This document shows positions 35,380 to 44,632 of a stretch of DNA of 64,000 nt, piece after piece. The translations under genes were made by a program, and so were the position numbers. Each line of letters begins with the position of its first letter. Positions within the stretch are counted from its first letter, which is position 1. This DNA is from Virgibacillus sp. AGTR (lineage in GTDB: Bacteria > Bacillota > Bacilli > Bacillales > Amphibacillaceae): the NCBI RefSeq assembly GCF_016919725.2, contig NZ_JAJERH010000001.1, positions 62,001 to 126,000 of the forward strand, read 5' to 3'. A model generated the notes under the pieces. That model did not search any database, had not been told where the DNA came from, and saw nothing but the letters and a program-made list of their open reading frames with translations.

Positions 35380-35582
35380 CCTCCTTCTGTTTGTATCATC
35401 CTGTAATACGTCAATAGAACTAATTTACTTACGAAATGAATATTTTAGGCTGAAATTACAGCATATCCTTTTGTCCATCTCCAGTTTAAATACGGTGCAT
35501 ATTTATATCTATTTTATAAGATATAAAGTACACTCAACATGCATGATTAATGCGCTATTTATCCAGTAAAGGAGATACGAAA

Positions 35583-36632
35583 ATGAAGACCGTCTTTAGT
35601 GACGTTGTAGAATACCGCGGTAGCCATTATGACTTCGGGTATTATCAAGGTGAAATTCTTAAACAAACACCTATTTTAGTTAATCGAAAAAAACAGTGGG
35701 AATCACAGAAGCGACGCCATTTCATTATTCAACTTGATACAGTGAAAGAAATGCTCCTTTATTTTGCACCTGGAATATGGGATGAGCTACAAGGTTTAGC
35801 CGATGCGTTACAACTGACGATCAAGGAAGCCGTCCAAGATTTTGGTGGCTACTATTTGGAATTTATTAGAAGTGGCTGTTCTATTTTCACAGGATCACAT
35901 TATATGATTCGCAACTATGATAATGACCCTTCTACTTATGAGGGGCGTTATGTTATGTATCAGCCAAATGATAATGGCTACGCTACCATAGGACCAACTA
36001 TGCAAATTACTGGGCGCACAGATGGAATTAATGAGAAAGGTCTTGCTATGGGTTATAATTTCATTAATCGAAAAAAATCTGCAGATGGTTTTCTTTGTAA
36101 TATGATTGGCAGAATTGTGTTAGAAAGCTGCGCTAATCTGGAAGAGGCAATAACATTACTAAAAGAAATACCGCACCGCCACTCCTTTAGTTATGTTTTA
36201 ATGGATGGGCTCGGGAAGTCCAGCATTGTTGAAGCATCTCCGCGAGCAGTCGCAATACGACAATCCAATATTTGTACAAACCACTTTGAGCACTTAGTAG
36301 AAGAGAACCGTTATCGAATGGATGACTCATATCAACGTTATGAAGCAATCTATTCACAGCAGCAGCATGCTGTTGATCCTTATCATGCCTTTCGAATGTT
36401 AAATGATACTGATAAAGGCGTGTTTTCTAAGAAATATGGAGCATGGGCAGGAACATTACATACCGCTGCTTATTTTTCTAATGATTTAAAAGCATGGTTT
36501 GCGCTTGGCGGAGACAGAAAACCGCTTATTATAGATTTTCAAAAATGGCTGTATGGAAAAGACCTAAACGCAAAGCGAATTAAAGGAGAACTCGATGCCA
36601 AAGATCCCTTTGTAAATATGGAATATCTATAG
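35583..36632 (+). CDS. C45 peptidase / acyl-CoA:6-APA acyltransferase-like Ntn hydrolase
   Basis: 349 residues from ATG 35583 (RBS AAAGGAG); an ATG 33 nt earlier lacks an RBS. The Ntn-nucleophile Cys99 appears in RSGCSIFTG, where autocleavage would free the N-terminal Cys. RNYDNDP, TGRTDGINEKGLAMGYNFI and the late ICTNHF are typical of linear-amide C-N hydrolases (choloylglycine-like superfamily, C45 group). Bacterial members cleave or transfer acyl amides such as N-acyl amino acids; the substrate here is unknown. Transcribed alone or with the CotF-like gene 80 nt downstream. Confidence 0.85.
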   Translation: MKTVFSDVVEYRGSHYDFGYYQGEILKQTPILVNRKKQWESQKRRHFIIQLDTVKEMLLYFAPGIWDELQGLADALQLTIKEAVQDFGGYYLEFIRSGCSIFTGSHYMIRNYDNDPSTYEGRYVMYQPNDNGYATIGPTMQITGRTDGINEKGLAMGYNFINRKKSADGFLCNMIGRIVLESCANLEEAITLLKEIPHRHSFSYVLMDGLGKSSIVEASPRAVAIRQSNICTNHFEHLVEENRYRMDDSYQRYEAIYSQQQHAVDPYHAFRMLNDTDKGVFSKKYGAWAGTLHTAAYFSNDLKAWFALGGDRKPLIIDFQKWLYGKDLNAKRIKGELDAKDPFVNMEYL

Positions 36633-36712
36633 CTATGAAAATGGGACATTGTACATAATCTCGTTCCCTATCATATGGTATAGCATAAAGACGATATGGA
36701 TGGAGGTATGCA

Positions 36713-37231
36713 ATGGAACGTTTACCAGCTATTGATCTTGGATTAATGTCTGAACATTTAGCTGCACACGAAGGGGAACTTTGTAAATTAAACATGTACT
36801 TTGCCATCGCTAATAGTAGCCAGTTAAAAAATATTCTTAAGCTACAATCAAATATGATGTATGCTCATGTTTTAGTAATGCTTGCATTAATAAATCCTTA
36901 TCACCAGCAGCCAGTTAAATTACCATCAATGGATAATACCCATTCTGATCAAAATGTAAAACATAGTACAGCCACTAAAAATGATAAATGGATTGCCACT
37001 GAAGCCCATACTTCAGCAAAAAGTATGGCAAATGATAATTTTATATCTGCTCTGATGATGCAAGACCAACATGTAAGAGATATTCATGTAGAAATGGCTT
37101 TACAACAGCTAAAAATACAAGAAAACTATGAAGATTTTTTAAAGAATATGGGGTGGACATTTGTTCCCTACACCACCAGTGAGGAACAATTAAACACATA
37201 TTATCATTTCGAACAACTTTTTAATAGGTAA
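36713..37231 (+). CDS. CotF/ferritin-like helical protein, possible spore coat protein
   Basis: 172 residues, all-helical pattern: DLGLMSEHLAAHEGELCKLN, then SSQLKNILKLQSNMMYAHVLVML, a polar linker, and a second helical pair with ISALMMQDQHVRDIHVEMAL. This resembles the CotF-like coat proteins of Bacillus that share a ferritin-type four-helix bundle without metal ligands. GGAGG precedes the ATG. Assignment is by pattern only, not by a specific family hit. Confidence 0.55.
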   Translation: MERLPAIDLGLMSEHLAAHEGELCKLNMYFAIANSSQLKNILKLQSNMMYAHVLVMLALINPYHQQPVKLPSMDNTHSDQNVKHSTATKNDKWIATEAHTSAKSMANDNFISALMMQDQHVRDIHVEMALQQLKIQENYEDFLKNMGWTFVPYTTSEEQLNTYYHFEQLFNR

Positions 37232-37283
37232 CGAAAGATTGCGAGAACAAAATTTTAATTATTGAAAAAATAATTCGCAAAAT

Positions 37284-37315
37284 AAAAACCTGTTTGCAAA
37301 AAGCAACAGGTTTTT
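37284..37315. terminator. Bidirectional terminator
   Basis: AAAAACCTGTTTGC / GCAACAGGTTTTT with a five-A loop; serves the + strand coat-like gene and ends the long minus-strand fucosidase operon. Confidence 0.85.
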
Positions 37316-37336
37316 ATATAGAAAGAGCGAATTCTC

Positions 37337-38629
37337 CTATTCACCTAGACAAACCTCGATTACCGGTACAGTTACTTTAGGTTTTATAACAGGTAACTCC
37401 AACACTGTCTCGTTTTTAGCAACTACAGGCATATCATGATGGAATATGTTCGAATCTTGATAAACTACTACAGGTACCTCACTATGATCATGAAGAAATC
37501 TAGCATATTTCACATTGCCTAAATTTTTCAGATGAATCGTACGAAACGGCCACGAGAATATATGAATAAACAAACGATTCCCCTTTTGAGTAAGTCTACA
37601 ATCCTGCGGACATTCCATATAGCTTGCACCTGTACCATAAATAGCATCGTGATGATCATTTATCCATGTTTGCAACGCATTCAAAATATCCGTGGAGGCT
37701 GAGTCAAAATTCCCCCTTGCTGTAGGTCCAAAATTTAACAGTAAATTACCATCCTTCGAGACGGTATCGATCAAAAGCTTTATGAGCATTTCTGCGGATT
37801 TATAATGTAAATTAGTTGGATTGTAACACCAGGTGCCATTTAACGTTTGACATGCTTCCCAAATACGTTTCTTCCCATTATCTGTATATAATGGTTCTGT
37901 TGGTTGATATTGCTCTGGTGTATACACTCCTCGATCTAGCCCTAATCGATTATTAAATAGAATATGAGGCTGATAGTTAAGAATCATATTCTCCAATTTT
38001 TCAGCTTGCCAATCAGCTGGTCCTTTGCCCTTTGACCAACCCCAATCTCGATCATCGTAGGAAAAATCAAACCAAAAATAATCAATTCTACCATACTTAG
38101 TAACAAGCTCTTCTATTTGATTATATAAATACGTTTGATATACAACCATATCTCTTTCTCTCGATCGCTCAGCCTCATCATCACGTTGTGGATGTAGTCC
38201 ATCAATTGTATAATGTTCATGATGCCAATCAATAAGTGAATGATAAAAACCAATTTTTATATTTTCGTTACGACATGCCGCTACAAATTCAGCTACGATA
38301 TCTTTCCCATAGGCTGTATTCGTAATTTTATAATCTGTATACGCGCTATCCCATAAACAAAAGCCATCGTGATGCTTCGTTGTTAATACAATGTACTTCA
38401 TCCCACTTTGTTTTGCCTGAGCAACCCACTCATATGGATCCGCTAAATCTGGATTAAATTGATTTGCAAGCTTTTCATATTCTTTTTTTGCTATTTTATC
38501 TTGTGTCATTACCCATTCGTCTTTTGCTTTTAGTGCATATAATCCCCAATGTATAAACATACCAAAACGATCTTGAAGAAACCATGATGGATCCCCGTAT
38601 CTGTCTGGCCAATCCAACGTAGATGTCAT
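37337..38629 (-). CDS. Alpha-L-fucosidase (GH29)
   Basis: 430 residues, cytosolic (no signal peptide). GH29 features: WFLQDRFGMFIHWGLYAL, KYIVLTTKHHDGFCLWDS, GFYHSLIDWHH, and RIDYFWFDFS with the nucleophile Asp around residue 190. A C-terminal beta domain follows. The absence of a signal peptide implies hydrolysis of fucosides after import. It is the last gene of the operon led by a ROK regulator and is preceded by cutC (12 nt). GGGAGG precedes the ATG. GH29 specificity (alpha-1,2/3/4/6) cannot be told from this. Confidence 0.92.
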   Translation of the reverse strand: MTSTLDWPDRYGDPSWFLQDRFGMFIHWGLYALKAKDEWVMTQDKIAKKEYEKLANQFNPDLADPYEWVAQAKQSGMKYIVLTTKHHDGFCLWDSAYTDYKITNTAYGKDIVAEFVAACRNENIKIGFYHSLIDWHHEHYTIDGLHPQRDDEAERSRERDMVVYQTYLYNQIEELVTKYGRIDYFWFDFSYDDRDWGWSKGKGPADWQAEKLENMILNYQPHILFNNRLGLDRGVYTPEQYQPTEPLYTDNGKKRIWEACQTLNGTWCYNPTNLHYKSAEMLIKLLIDTVSKDGNLLLNFGPTARGNFDSASTDILNALQTWINDHHDAIYGTGASYMECPQDCRLTQKGNRLFIHIFSWPFRTIHLKNLGNVKYARFLHDHSEVPVVVYQDSNIFHHDMPVVAKNETVLELPVIKPKVTVPVIEVCLGE

Positions 38630-38641
38630 TCATTTTCCTCC

Positions 38642-39331
38642 CTACTCTTTTACTATTTGTTTTATTTGCTCCATACTTGCTTTATCAAATCCATACTTAA
38701 AATCATTGTCTATTCTTACAGCTTTACCAAAATGATAATTATCAGCCTGTACGGCATCATGTATCTCATTGATATTATATGGCGTTAAACCTGAACCAGG
38801 CATAATTTTTGGTCCATTCAAATCTGCTTCCATTTCAACCAATTTTTTTAGCATTTCTTTACCGTTATCGCAATTAGCTGCTCCACCTGACGTTAATACC
38901 CTTTTCACATTCTTATAATTGTTCAGCGTGCGGTATGCATCGGTTAACGAAGCTGTTTCATCAAAGGCTCTATGAAATGTAATATCCAAACTAGAATCAA
39001 TGGTAATTACTTTCTCAAGTATAGTCGTATCCACTTTGTTATCTTCCGTTAACGCACCGAACACTATTCTATTTCCTCCTAAATCCAGTAATTGTTCAAT
39101 ATCAGCACAAATTATTTCCATATCATTGTTTGAATAACAAAAATGATAGCTATGCGGACGTATCATTACTTGGACAGGGATGGATACACTGTTTAACACC
39201 TGTTTGATCGTACCGTAGCTGGGAGTCAGTCCTCCTTCATTTATAGCTGATACTAACTCTAATCGATCAGCACCTAATGCTTCTGCTTGGATTGCTTCTA
39301 TACCGTTATTTACTATTACTTCAAGTTTCAT
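38642..39331 (-). CDS. cutC: CutC-family TIM-barrel protein
   Basis: 229 residues with the CutC signatures: EVIVNNGIEAIQAEALGADR at the N-terminus, LELVSAINEGGLTPSYG, VMIRPHSYHFCYS, and GNRIVFGAL. CutC was linked to copper homeostasis in E. coli, but its biochemical activity is uncertain. Its place between an aminopeptidase (4-nt overlap) and a fucosidase hints at a metabolic role here rather than copper handling (inference). Confidence 0.9.
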   Translation of the reverse strand: MKLEVIVNNGIEAIQAEALGADRLELVSAINEGGLTPSYGTIKQVLNSVSIPVQVMIRPHSYHFCYSNNDMEIICADIEQLLDLGGNRIVFGALTEDNKVDTTILEKVITIDSSLDITFHRAFDETASLTDAYRTLNNYKNVKRVLTSGGAANCDNGKEMLKKLVEMEADLNGPKIMPGSGLTPYNINEIHDAVQADNYHFGKAVRIDNDFKYGFDKASMEQIKQIVKE

Positions 39332-40715
39332 GTCTTATTACCAACCTCTTCTAGAATTAATTCTGTTAACAGGCGTACGCCAAAGCCAGATGCTCCAGAA
39401 ACATAATAACCTATTTCTCTCCATGGTCTAACTGTATTTGCCATATCTATATGAATCCATTTTTTCTCCTCTTGAATAAAGTTGTTCAGGTACAACGCTG
39501 CAGTAATCGCACCGCCGAATTTCGAAGAGCTCATATTCGAAAAATCAGCAGTATTGCTTTGTAAATAATACTGATAATCATTAATAACCGGCATTGGCCA
39601 CACGTGATCACCAGTTTTGTCACCTAATTCTTTATACTTCCAAAGCTCATTTTCTCGATTACTAAATATACCTGCTACCTTTAGCCCAAGCGCTTGGCCG
39701 ATGGTACCAGTAAGTGTAGCAATATCAATGATTGTATCTGCACCTAAGTCTTGAACATATAAGATTCCATCTGCTACTATTAGTCTTCCTTCTGCATCTG
39801 TATTTCCTACTTCAACAGTAAGCCCATTTCTGTACTTTATCACATCAGAAGGTAAAAAAGCATCTTTACCACAAACATTTTCCACGATCGGTACTGCAGC
39901 AGTTACATGAACAGGGCTCTCCATATCAGCTAATAGTTTCATTGCTCCAATGACAGCAGCTGCCCCCCCATATCCATTTTCATTTCCCCAATATCACTTG
40001 CAATCTTACTATTTGTTCCCCCAGAATCAAAAGTAACTCCCTTTCCAACTAACCCTATATGTGATGCGTTACTATTCTTTAAAGTGAGAACAGCAAACTT
40101 TGGCGAACGAGAACTTCCTTTACCTACTATTGCAGTTGCCTCTAATCCATGCTTTAATAAATCCTCTTCTGATTCTAATATTTCCACATGGACGGGTGAA
40201 TCATGAAAGATCGATCTAATTTTCTTAACATATGTATTTGGGGTTAATTTATTCGCAGGTTCATTACATAAATCTCTAGCAATACAGACGGCATTGGCAC
40301 GTACTCTTGCAACTTCAGCGTAATACTCGTAAGCTTGTGTTCCCAGTTGCAGAGAGACTTCATGCTCTGGTTCACGCATTTGATAGGTGAGGAATGAATA
40401 CCCAGCTAAATACCACCCCTCCATAAATGAGACGACAATGTCTTTATTCGAATATGAGGTATAATGCTTAAACAGCCTATCAAAGTTTATGGATACACTT
40501 GTAATATCATAGGTGTCAATTGCCTTTCTAGTTTCTCCCCCTAAAAAACGGATGTCTTCCATAGTTTTCTCCGTCTTATTCATACCTACAGTTAAATAAA
40601 ACGTATTATTCACTTGAATTAAATGCGTTCGTCCATAAAATATCATTTGTTTTTGAATAATGAATGGGGCTTTTTCATCCAGATTTTCGATCATAACAAC
40701 ATTTATATTCAACAC
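39328..40715 (-). pseudogene. M17 leucyl aminopeptidase, frameshifted
   Basis: One M17 aminopeptidase split in two frames: 39939-40715 (N-terminal part, through GKGVTFDSGGTNSK and GEMKMDMGG) and 39328-39942 (C-terminal part, from MKLLADMESPVHVT with NTDAEGRLIVADG and ATLTGTIGQALG). The join is at a run of seven G (39963-39969 on the + strand as C). Eight G would read MDMGGAAAVIGAMKLLAD, the family sequence. Both halves retain metal and active-site residues (Lys in GKGVTFDSGG, Asp in FDSGG, Arg in EGRL). It would remove N-terminal residues from imported peptides. GTG or TTG start with AAAGGAG upstream. The defect may be real or a base-calling error. Confidence 0.88.
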
Positions 40716-40771
40716 AAAAACTCCTTTTACTCCACAATAAATTTACCTTCCATTTTCCTGCTCCATTCCGT

Positions 40772-41743
40772 TTAATCAAATAGATGACAAGCAACTTGCT
40801 GCTCTTGTTCAATTTGTTTTAATTCTGGCACTTTTTGTTTACAAATATCCATCGCCAACGGACATCTTGTATGAAATTTGCAGCCTACTGGAGGATTGGA
40901 GGCGCTTGGAATTTCTCCCTCCAACATGATAGGTTCCCTTTTTTCTTTTGGATCTGGCTTTGGTATGGATGACAATAATGCTTGTGTATAGGGATGCTTG
41001 GGATCTGCAAATATTTGCTTCTTCGTGGCAATCTCTACTAAGCTTCCTAAATACATAACACCAACTCGATCGCTGATATGCTCTACAACACCTAAATCGT
41101 GTGAGATAAATAAATACGTAAGCCCAAACTCCTCCTGCAGATCTTTCATCAGATTAAGAATTTGCGATTGAATGGAGACATCTAGTGCTGACACAGGCTC
41201 ATCCGCAATAATTAGCTCTGGTTTCAGAATGAGAGAACGAGCTATGCCTATTCTTTGACGTTGCCCGCCACTGAATTCATGTGGATATTTTGACAAATGA
41301 AATTCACTAATTCCACACTTTTCAAGTAAATCTTTTACTAGTATTTCTTTTTCTTGCTTTGACATTTTTGGATAATGAATCGTTAAAGGTTCCATTAATA
41401 TATCTTTAACCTTCATTCTTGGACTAAGGGAAGCGTACGGATCCTGAAAGACCATTTGCATCGGTTTTCGATATCGCTTCCATAATTTTTCCGATATATT
41501 TGCTACGTTCGTTCCCTGAAAATTTATTTCTCCGGTATCAGCTTTTATCAATCCATTAATAAGTCGGCCAGTCGTAGATTTACCACAACCAGATTCACCT
41601 ACCAACCCAAATGTTTCCCCCTTTTTAATAAAAAACGATACATCATCTACTGCCTTGACATACTTTTTTTCAACAAACCATTTCTTAGAAAGAGGAAAGT
41701 ATTTCTTAACATGCTTTACATTTAATAAAATCTCGTTATTCAT
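40772..41743 (-). CDS. Oligopeptide/dipeptide ABC transporter ATPase (OppF/DppF type)
   Basis: 323 residues. Walker [14 protein letters not shown]-loop [16 protein letters not shown], signature [13 protein letters not shown], Walker [14 protein letters not shown]-loop ISHDLGV. The C-terminal oligopeptide_HTH extension [14 protein letters not shown] contains Cys residues as in the family that binds an iron-sulfur cluster. It overlaps oppD by one base and works with it as the heterodimeric ATPase. Confidence 0.93.
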   Translation of the reverse strand: MNNEILLNVKHVKKYFPLSKKWFVEKKYVKAVDDVSFFIKKGETFGLVGESGCGKSTTGRLINGLIKADTGEINFQGTNVANISEKLWKRYRKPMQMVFQDPYASLSPRMKVKDILMEPLTIHYPKMSKQEKEILVKDLLEKCGISEFHLSKYPHEFSGGQRQRIGIARSLILKPELIIADEPVSALDVSIQSQILNLMKDLQEEFGLTYLFISHDLGVVEHISDRVGVMYLGSLVEIATKKQIFADPKHPYTQALLSSIPKPDPKEKREPIMLEGEIPSASNPPVGCKFHTRCPLAMDICKQKVPELKQIEQEQQVACHLFD

Positions 41744-42729
41744 TATATGTTCACCTCTTTCTGCTGGTCATGATAGAGCCAGCATCGACAAGAATGTCCT
41801 TTTTCCTCTAATAAATTTGGTTCCTCCCTTGTACAAATGTCCATAACATCATTACACCTTGCAGCAAATTTGCAGCCTATTGGCATATTTTTTGGATTAG
41901 GTACCGTACCTGGAATAGAATACAAGCGTTGATTTCCACTGCCAATTTTAGGAACAGCGTCGATTAATCCCTTTGTATAAGGATGCTTGGGGCTAGCAAA
42001 TAACGCCTCAACTGTCGAATCCTCTACAACTCTTCCAGCATACATGACAATCACTCGATCACATACTTCCGCGACAACCCCCAAATCATGTGTAATCATT
42101 AGTATCCCCATATCGCTTTTTTGCTGAATATCTTTCATTAGATTCAATATTTGAGCCTGAATGGTTACGTCTAATGCCGTTGTTGGTTCATCTGCTATCA
42201 GTAAGGACGGTTCACATGAGATGGCCATCGCAATCATCACGCGCTGCCTCATGCCTCCAGACAATTGATGCGGATACTCAGTCATCAGGTCACTTGCACG
42301 CGGTATGCCGACAGATTTTAATATATTTATTGCATGTTCATGTGCTTGTTGCTTTGATAGTTTTAGATGTAATTGAATAGATTCTCTTAATTGTTTACCA
42401 ATTTTCAATACCGGATTTAACGAAGTCATCGGTTCCTGAAAAATCATGGATAACTCCTTTCCACGATACTTTTTCATTTGCTTTTCCGGCAATTGCGTCA
42501 AATTTTCCCCTTTATATATAATTTCTCCGTTAATTATTTCACCTGGCGTATCATGTAATAGTCGCATAATGGATAAGGATGTAACGCTCTTTCCGCACCC
42601 TGATTCTCCCACTATTCCAACTATTTCACCTTTATTCACATGAAAACTAATTCCATGAACAACAGTTTGCAGCCTGCCTTCATTTCGAAAAGCTGTTTGT
42701 AAATTATTCACTTGAAGTAGGCGTTCCAT
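41743..42729 (-). CDS. Oligopeptide/dipeptide ABC transporter ATPase (OppD/DppD type)
   Basis: 328 residues from ATG 42729 (RBS AAAGGAGGGG). Walker [14 protein letters not shown]-loop [17 protein letters not shown], signature [14 protein letters not shown], Walker [14 protein letters not shown]-loop ITHDLGV; C-terminal domain with [15 protein letters not shown] longer frame upstream would overlap the oppC stop and lacks an RBS. It pairs with the downstream OppF-type ATPase. Confidence 0.93.
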   Translation of the reverse strand: MERLLQVNNLQTAFRNEGRLQTVVHGISFHVNKGEIVGIVGESGCGKSVTSLSIMRLLHDTPGEIINGEIIYKGENLTQLPEKQMKKYRGKELSMIFQEPMTSLNPVLKIGKQLRESIQLHLKLSKQQAHEHAINILKSVGIPRASDLMTEYPHQLSGGMRQRVMIAMAISCEPSLLIADEPTTALDVTIQAQILNLMKDIQQKSDMGILMITHDLGVVAEVCDRVIVMYAGRVVEDSTVEALFASPKHPYTKGLIDAVPKIGSGNQRLYSIPGTVPNPKNMPIGCKFAARCNDVMDICTREEPNLLEEKGHSCRCWLYHDQQKEVNI

Positions 42730-42745
42730 TATACCCCTCCTTTCA

Positions 42746-43642
42746 TTAATCCTTTGTCTTTGGATCCAATACATCACGAAGTCCGTCACCCAATACGTTG
42801 AATGCAAGTACGGTAAGAAAAATAATCAACCCAGGAAAGAAGACTAAATGAAATGCTGAATCAATATAATCTCGAGATTTACTCAGCATTGCACCCCAAT
42901 CAGGTGATGATGGCTCTGCACCCAGTCCTAGAAAACTTAAGCTAGCTGCTGCTAGAATAGCGGTACCTACCTTCATCGTGAAATAAACAATAATTGTTGG
43001 AATAGTTTCCGGAAAAATATGCTTCCATATAATACGGCGATTGCTGGCTCCAATAGATCTTGTAGCTTCTACAAACAGCATTTCCTTCGACTCCAACGTT
43101 GCACTTCTTACGATTCGAGCAAACGATGGGATACTAAAAAAGGACACGGCTATAACAACATTTTTTAAACCTGGTCCTAAAATGGCTACAATCCCAATTG
43201 CCAAAATCAGATCTGGAAAAGCAAATAATACATCACATATTCGCATAATTAAACGATCCATCCATTTACCAAAATAACCACTTATTAAGCCAAGCACTGT
43301 CCCTACTATGGCTCCTAATAAAACTGCAGAAATACTTACTGTTAACGAAATTCTTGCTCCTACCGCAAGTCTGCTTAAGATATCTCTCCCAAATGCATCC
43401 GTTCCAAATAGATGCTGTAATGATGGTGATTCTAGTAATTTATTATAATCTGGAGCAGCAGGATCATAGGGGACAACATAGGGACCAATTATCATAACAA
43501 TAACTAAAAATCCAATAAAAAATAGGGAAAACAGCGCTGGCTTCTTTTTACGAAATTCTTTCCAAAAGCTGTATAGACGTCCTTGCCTTTGCTTATCTAA
43601 CTGTTCCTGTGTTATAGCTTCTGTTTGTATCATACGTACCAT
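42746..43642 (-). CDS. Oligopeptide/dipeptide ABC transporter permease (OppC/DppC type)
   Basis: 298 residues, six membrane helices. A long N-terminal cytoplasmic segment is followed by the first helix (LFFIGFLVIVMIIGPYVV); the binding-protein-dependent permease motif is EATRSIGASNRRIIWKHIFP. An extracytoplasmic LFGTDAFGRDILSRL is diagnostic of the DppC/NikC type. The RBS GGAGG is very close to the first ATG and rather far from the one three codons on, so the exact start is uncertain. Confidence 0.92.
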   Translation of the reverse strand: MVRMIQTEAITQEQLDKQRQGRLYSFWKEFRKKKPALFSLFFIGFLVIVMIIGPYVVPYDPAAPDYNKLLESPSLQHLFGTDAFGRDILSRLAVGARISLTVSISAVLLGAIVGTVLGLISGYFGKWMDRLIMRICDVLFAFPDLILAIGIVAILGPGLKNVVIAVSFFSIPSFARIVRSATLESKEMLFVEATRSIGASNRRIIWKHIFPETIPTIIVYFTMKVGTAILAAASLSFLGLGAEPSSPDWGAMLSKSRDYIDSAFHLVFFPGLIIFLTVLAFNVLGDGLRDVLDPKTKD

Positions 43643-43656
43643 ATCCCTCCAATCAC

Positions 43657-44577
43657 TTACTCATATCGAATTTTCGGATTCAAAAAGCTATAAATGATAT
43701 CAACAAGCAGATTCACCAAAATAAACTGTAAGGAAAAAAGTAAAATTTCCGCTTGTACTACTGGGTAATCTCGTATTTGGATGGAATCGATTAGTAATCT
43801 ACCTAGTCCAGGAAAACTAAAAACGGTTTCTACTACTACTGAACCGCCTAATAAAAATCCAAACTGTAGACCAGCAATTGTTACCACAGGAATCAGAGAA
43901 TTTTTTAACGCATGCCCAAATATAATTGCATTACCGCCTAGCCCTTTTGCTCTACCTGTTCGGATATAATCTTGTTTCAAGGTATTTACCAATGAAGACC
44001 GCGTAAATCTAGCAATCATAGCCATAATTCCTGCACCTAACGCAAACGATGGCATGAGATAACTTTGCCAGCCATCAGCCCCCCCTGTCGGAAGCAGCCC
44101 CAATTGTACAGAGAATAGTTGAATAAGAACTAGCCCCACCCAAAAGTTAGGAAGGGAAATACCAGATACTGCTGTAAGCATCCCTAAATAATCCGGCCAC
44201 TTATTTCGAAAAACAGCAGAAATAATCCCTAATAAAATTCCGACGACAAGTGCCCATCCAATACTCAGAAAGGTCAAACCAAGCGTAGGCATAATTCTTT
44301 CTCCTATTAATTCACTGACAGGAGCACCAGACTGGATTGAATAACCTAAATCACCAGATAAAAGACTTTTAAGATAATCAAAATATTGAACGAATAGAGG
44401 TTTTTCTAAGCCCAAACTTTCACGAATCTGCTGTACCTCTTCATATGTTGCTTCTTTACCAGCAATTAATCGAGCTGGATCACCAGGTATTAAATGAATA
44501 AACATAAAGATAACAAATGAGACGACAAGGACAAGTGGTATTAGTCCAAGCACTCGTTTAATTATGTATTGCCACAT
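43657..44577 (-). CDS. Oligopeptide/dipeptide ABC transporter permease (OppB/DppB type)
   Basis: 306 residues from ATG 44577 (MWQYIIKRVLGLIP), with GGAGG upstream. Six membrane helices; the family motifs are FIHLIPGDPARL (first extracytoplasmic segment), VSGISLPNFWVGLVLI, and the EAA-type loop YIRTGRAKGLGGNAIIFGHA. It forms the channel with the OppC-type partner, 15 nt downstream. Confidence 0.92.
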   Translation of the reverse strand: MWQYIIKRVLGLIPLVLVVSFVIFMFIHLIPGDPARLIAGKEATYEEVQQIRESLGLEKPLFVQYFDYLKSLLSGDLGYSIQSGAPVSELIGERIMPTLGLTFLSIGWALVVGILLGIISAVFRNKWPDYLGMLTAVSGISLPNFWVGLVLIQLFSVQLGLLPTGGADGWQSYLMPSFALGAGIMAMIARFTRSSLVNTLKQDYIRTGRAKGLGGNAIIFGHALKNSLIPVVTIAGLQFGFLLGGSVVVETVFSFPGLGRLLIDSIQIRDYPVVQAEILLFSLQFILVNLLVDIIYSFLNPKIRYE

Positions 44578-44632
44578 ATGCTTTAACACCTCCAATAAAG
44601 GGAGCTGATAACAACCAGCTCCCGCAGCCTAT

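Noticed and set aside
39955-39975. Programmed frameshifting in the M17 gene
   Set aside because: No known programmed site of this kind in M17 genes, and no downstream structure was evident; a plain indel explains it. Slippage remains possible and is noted under findings.
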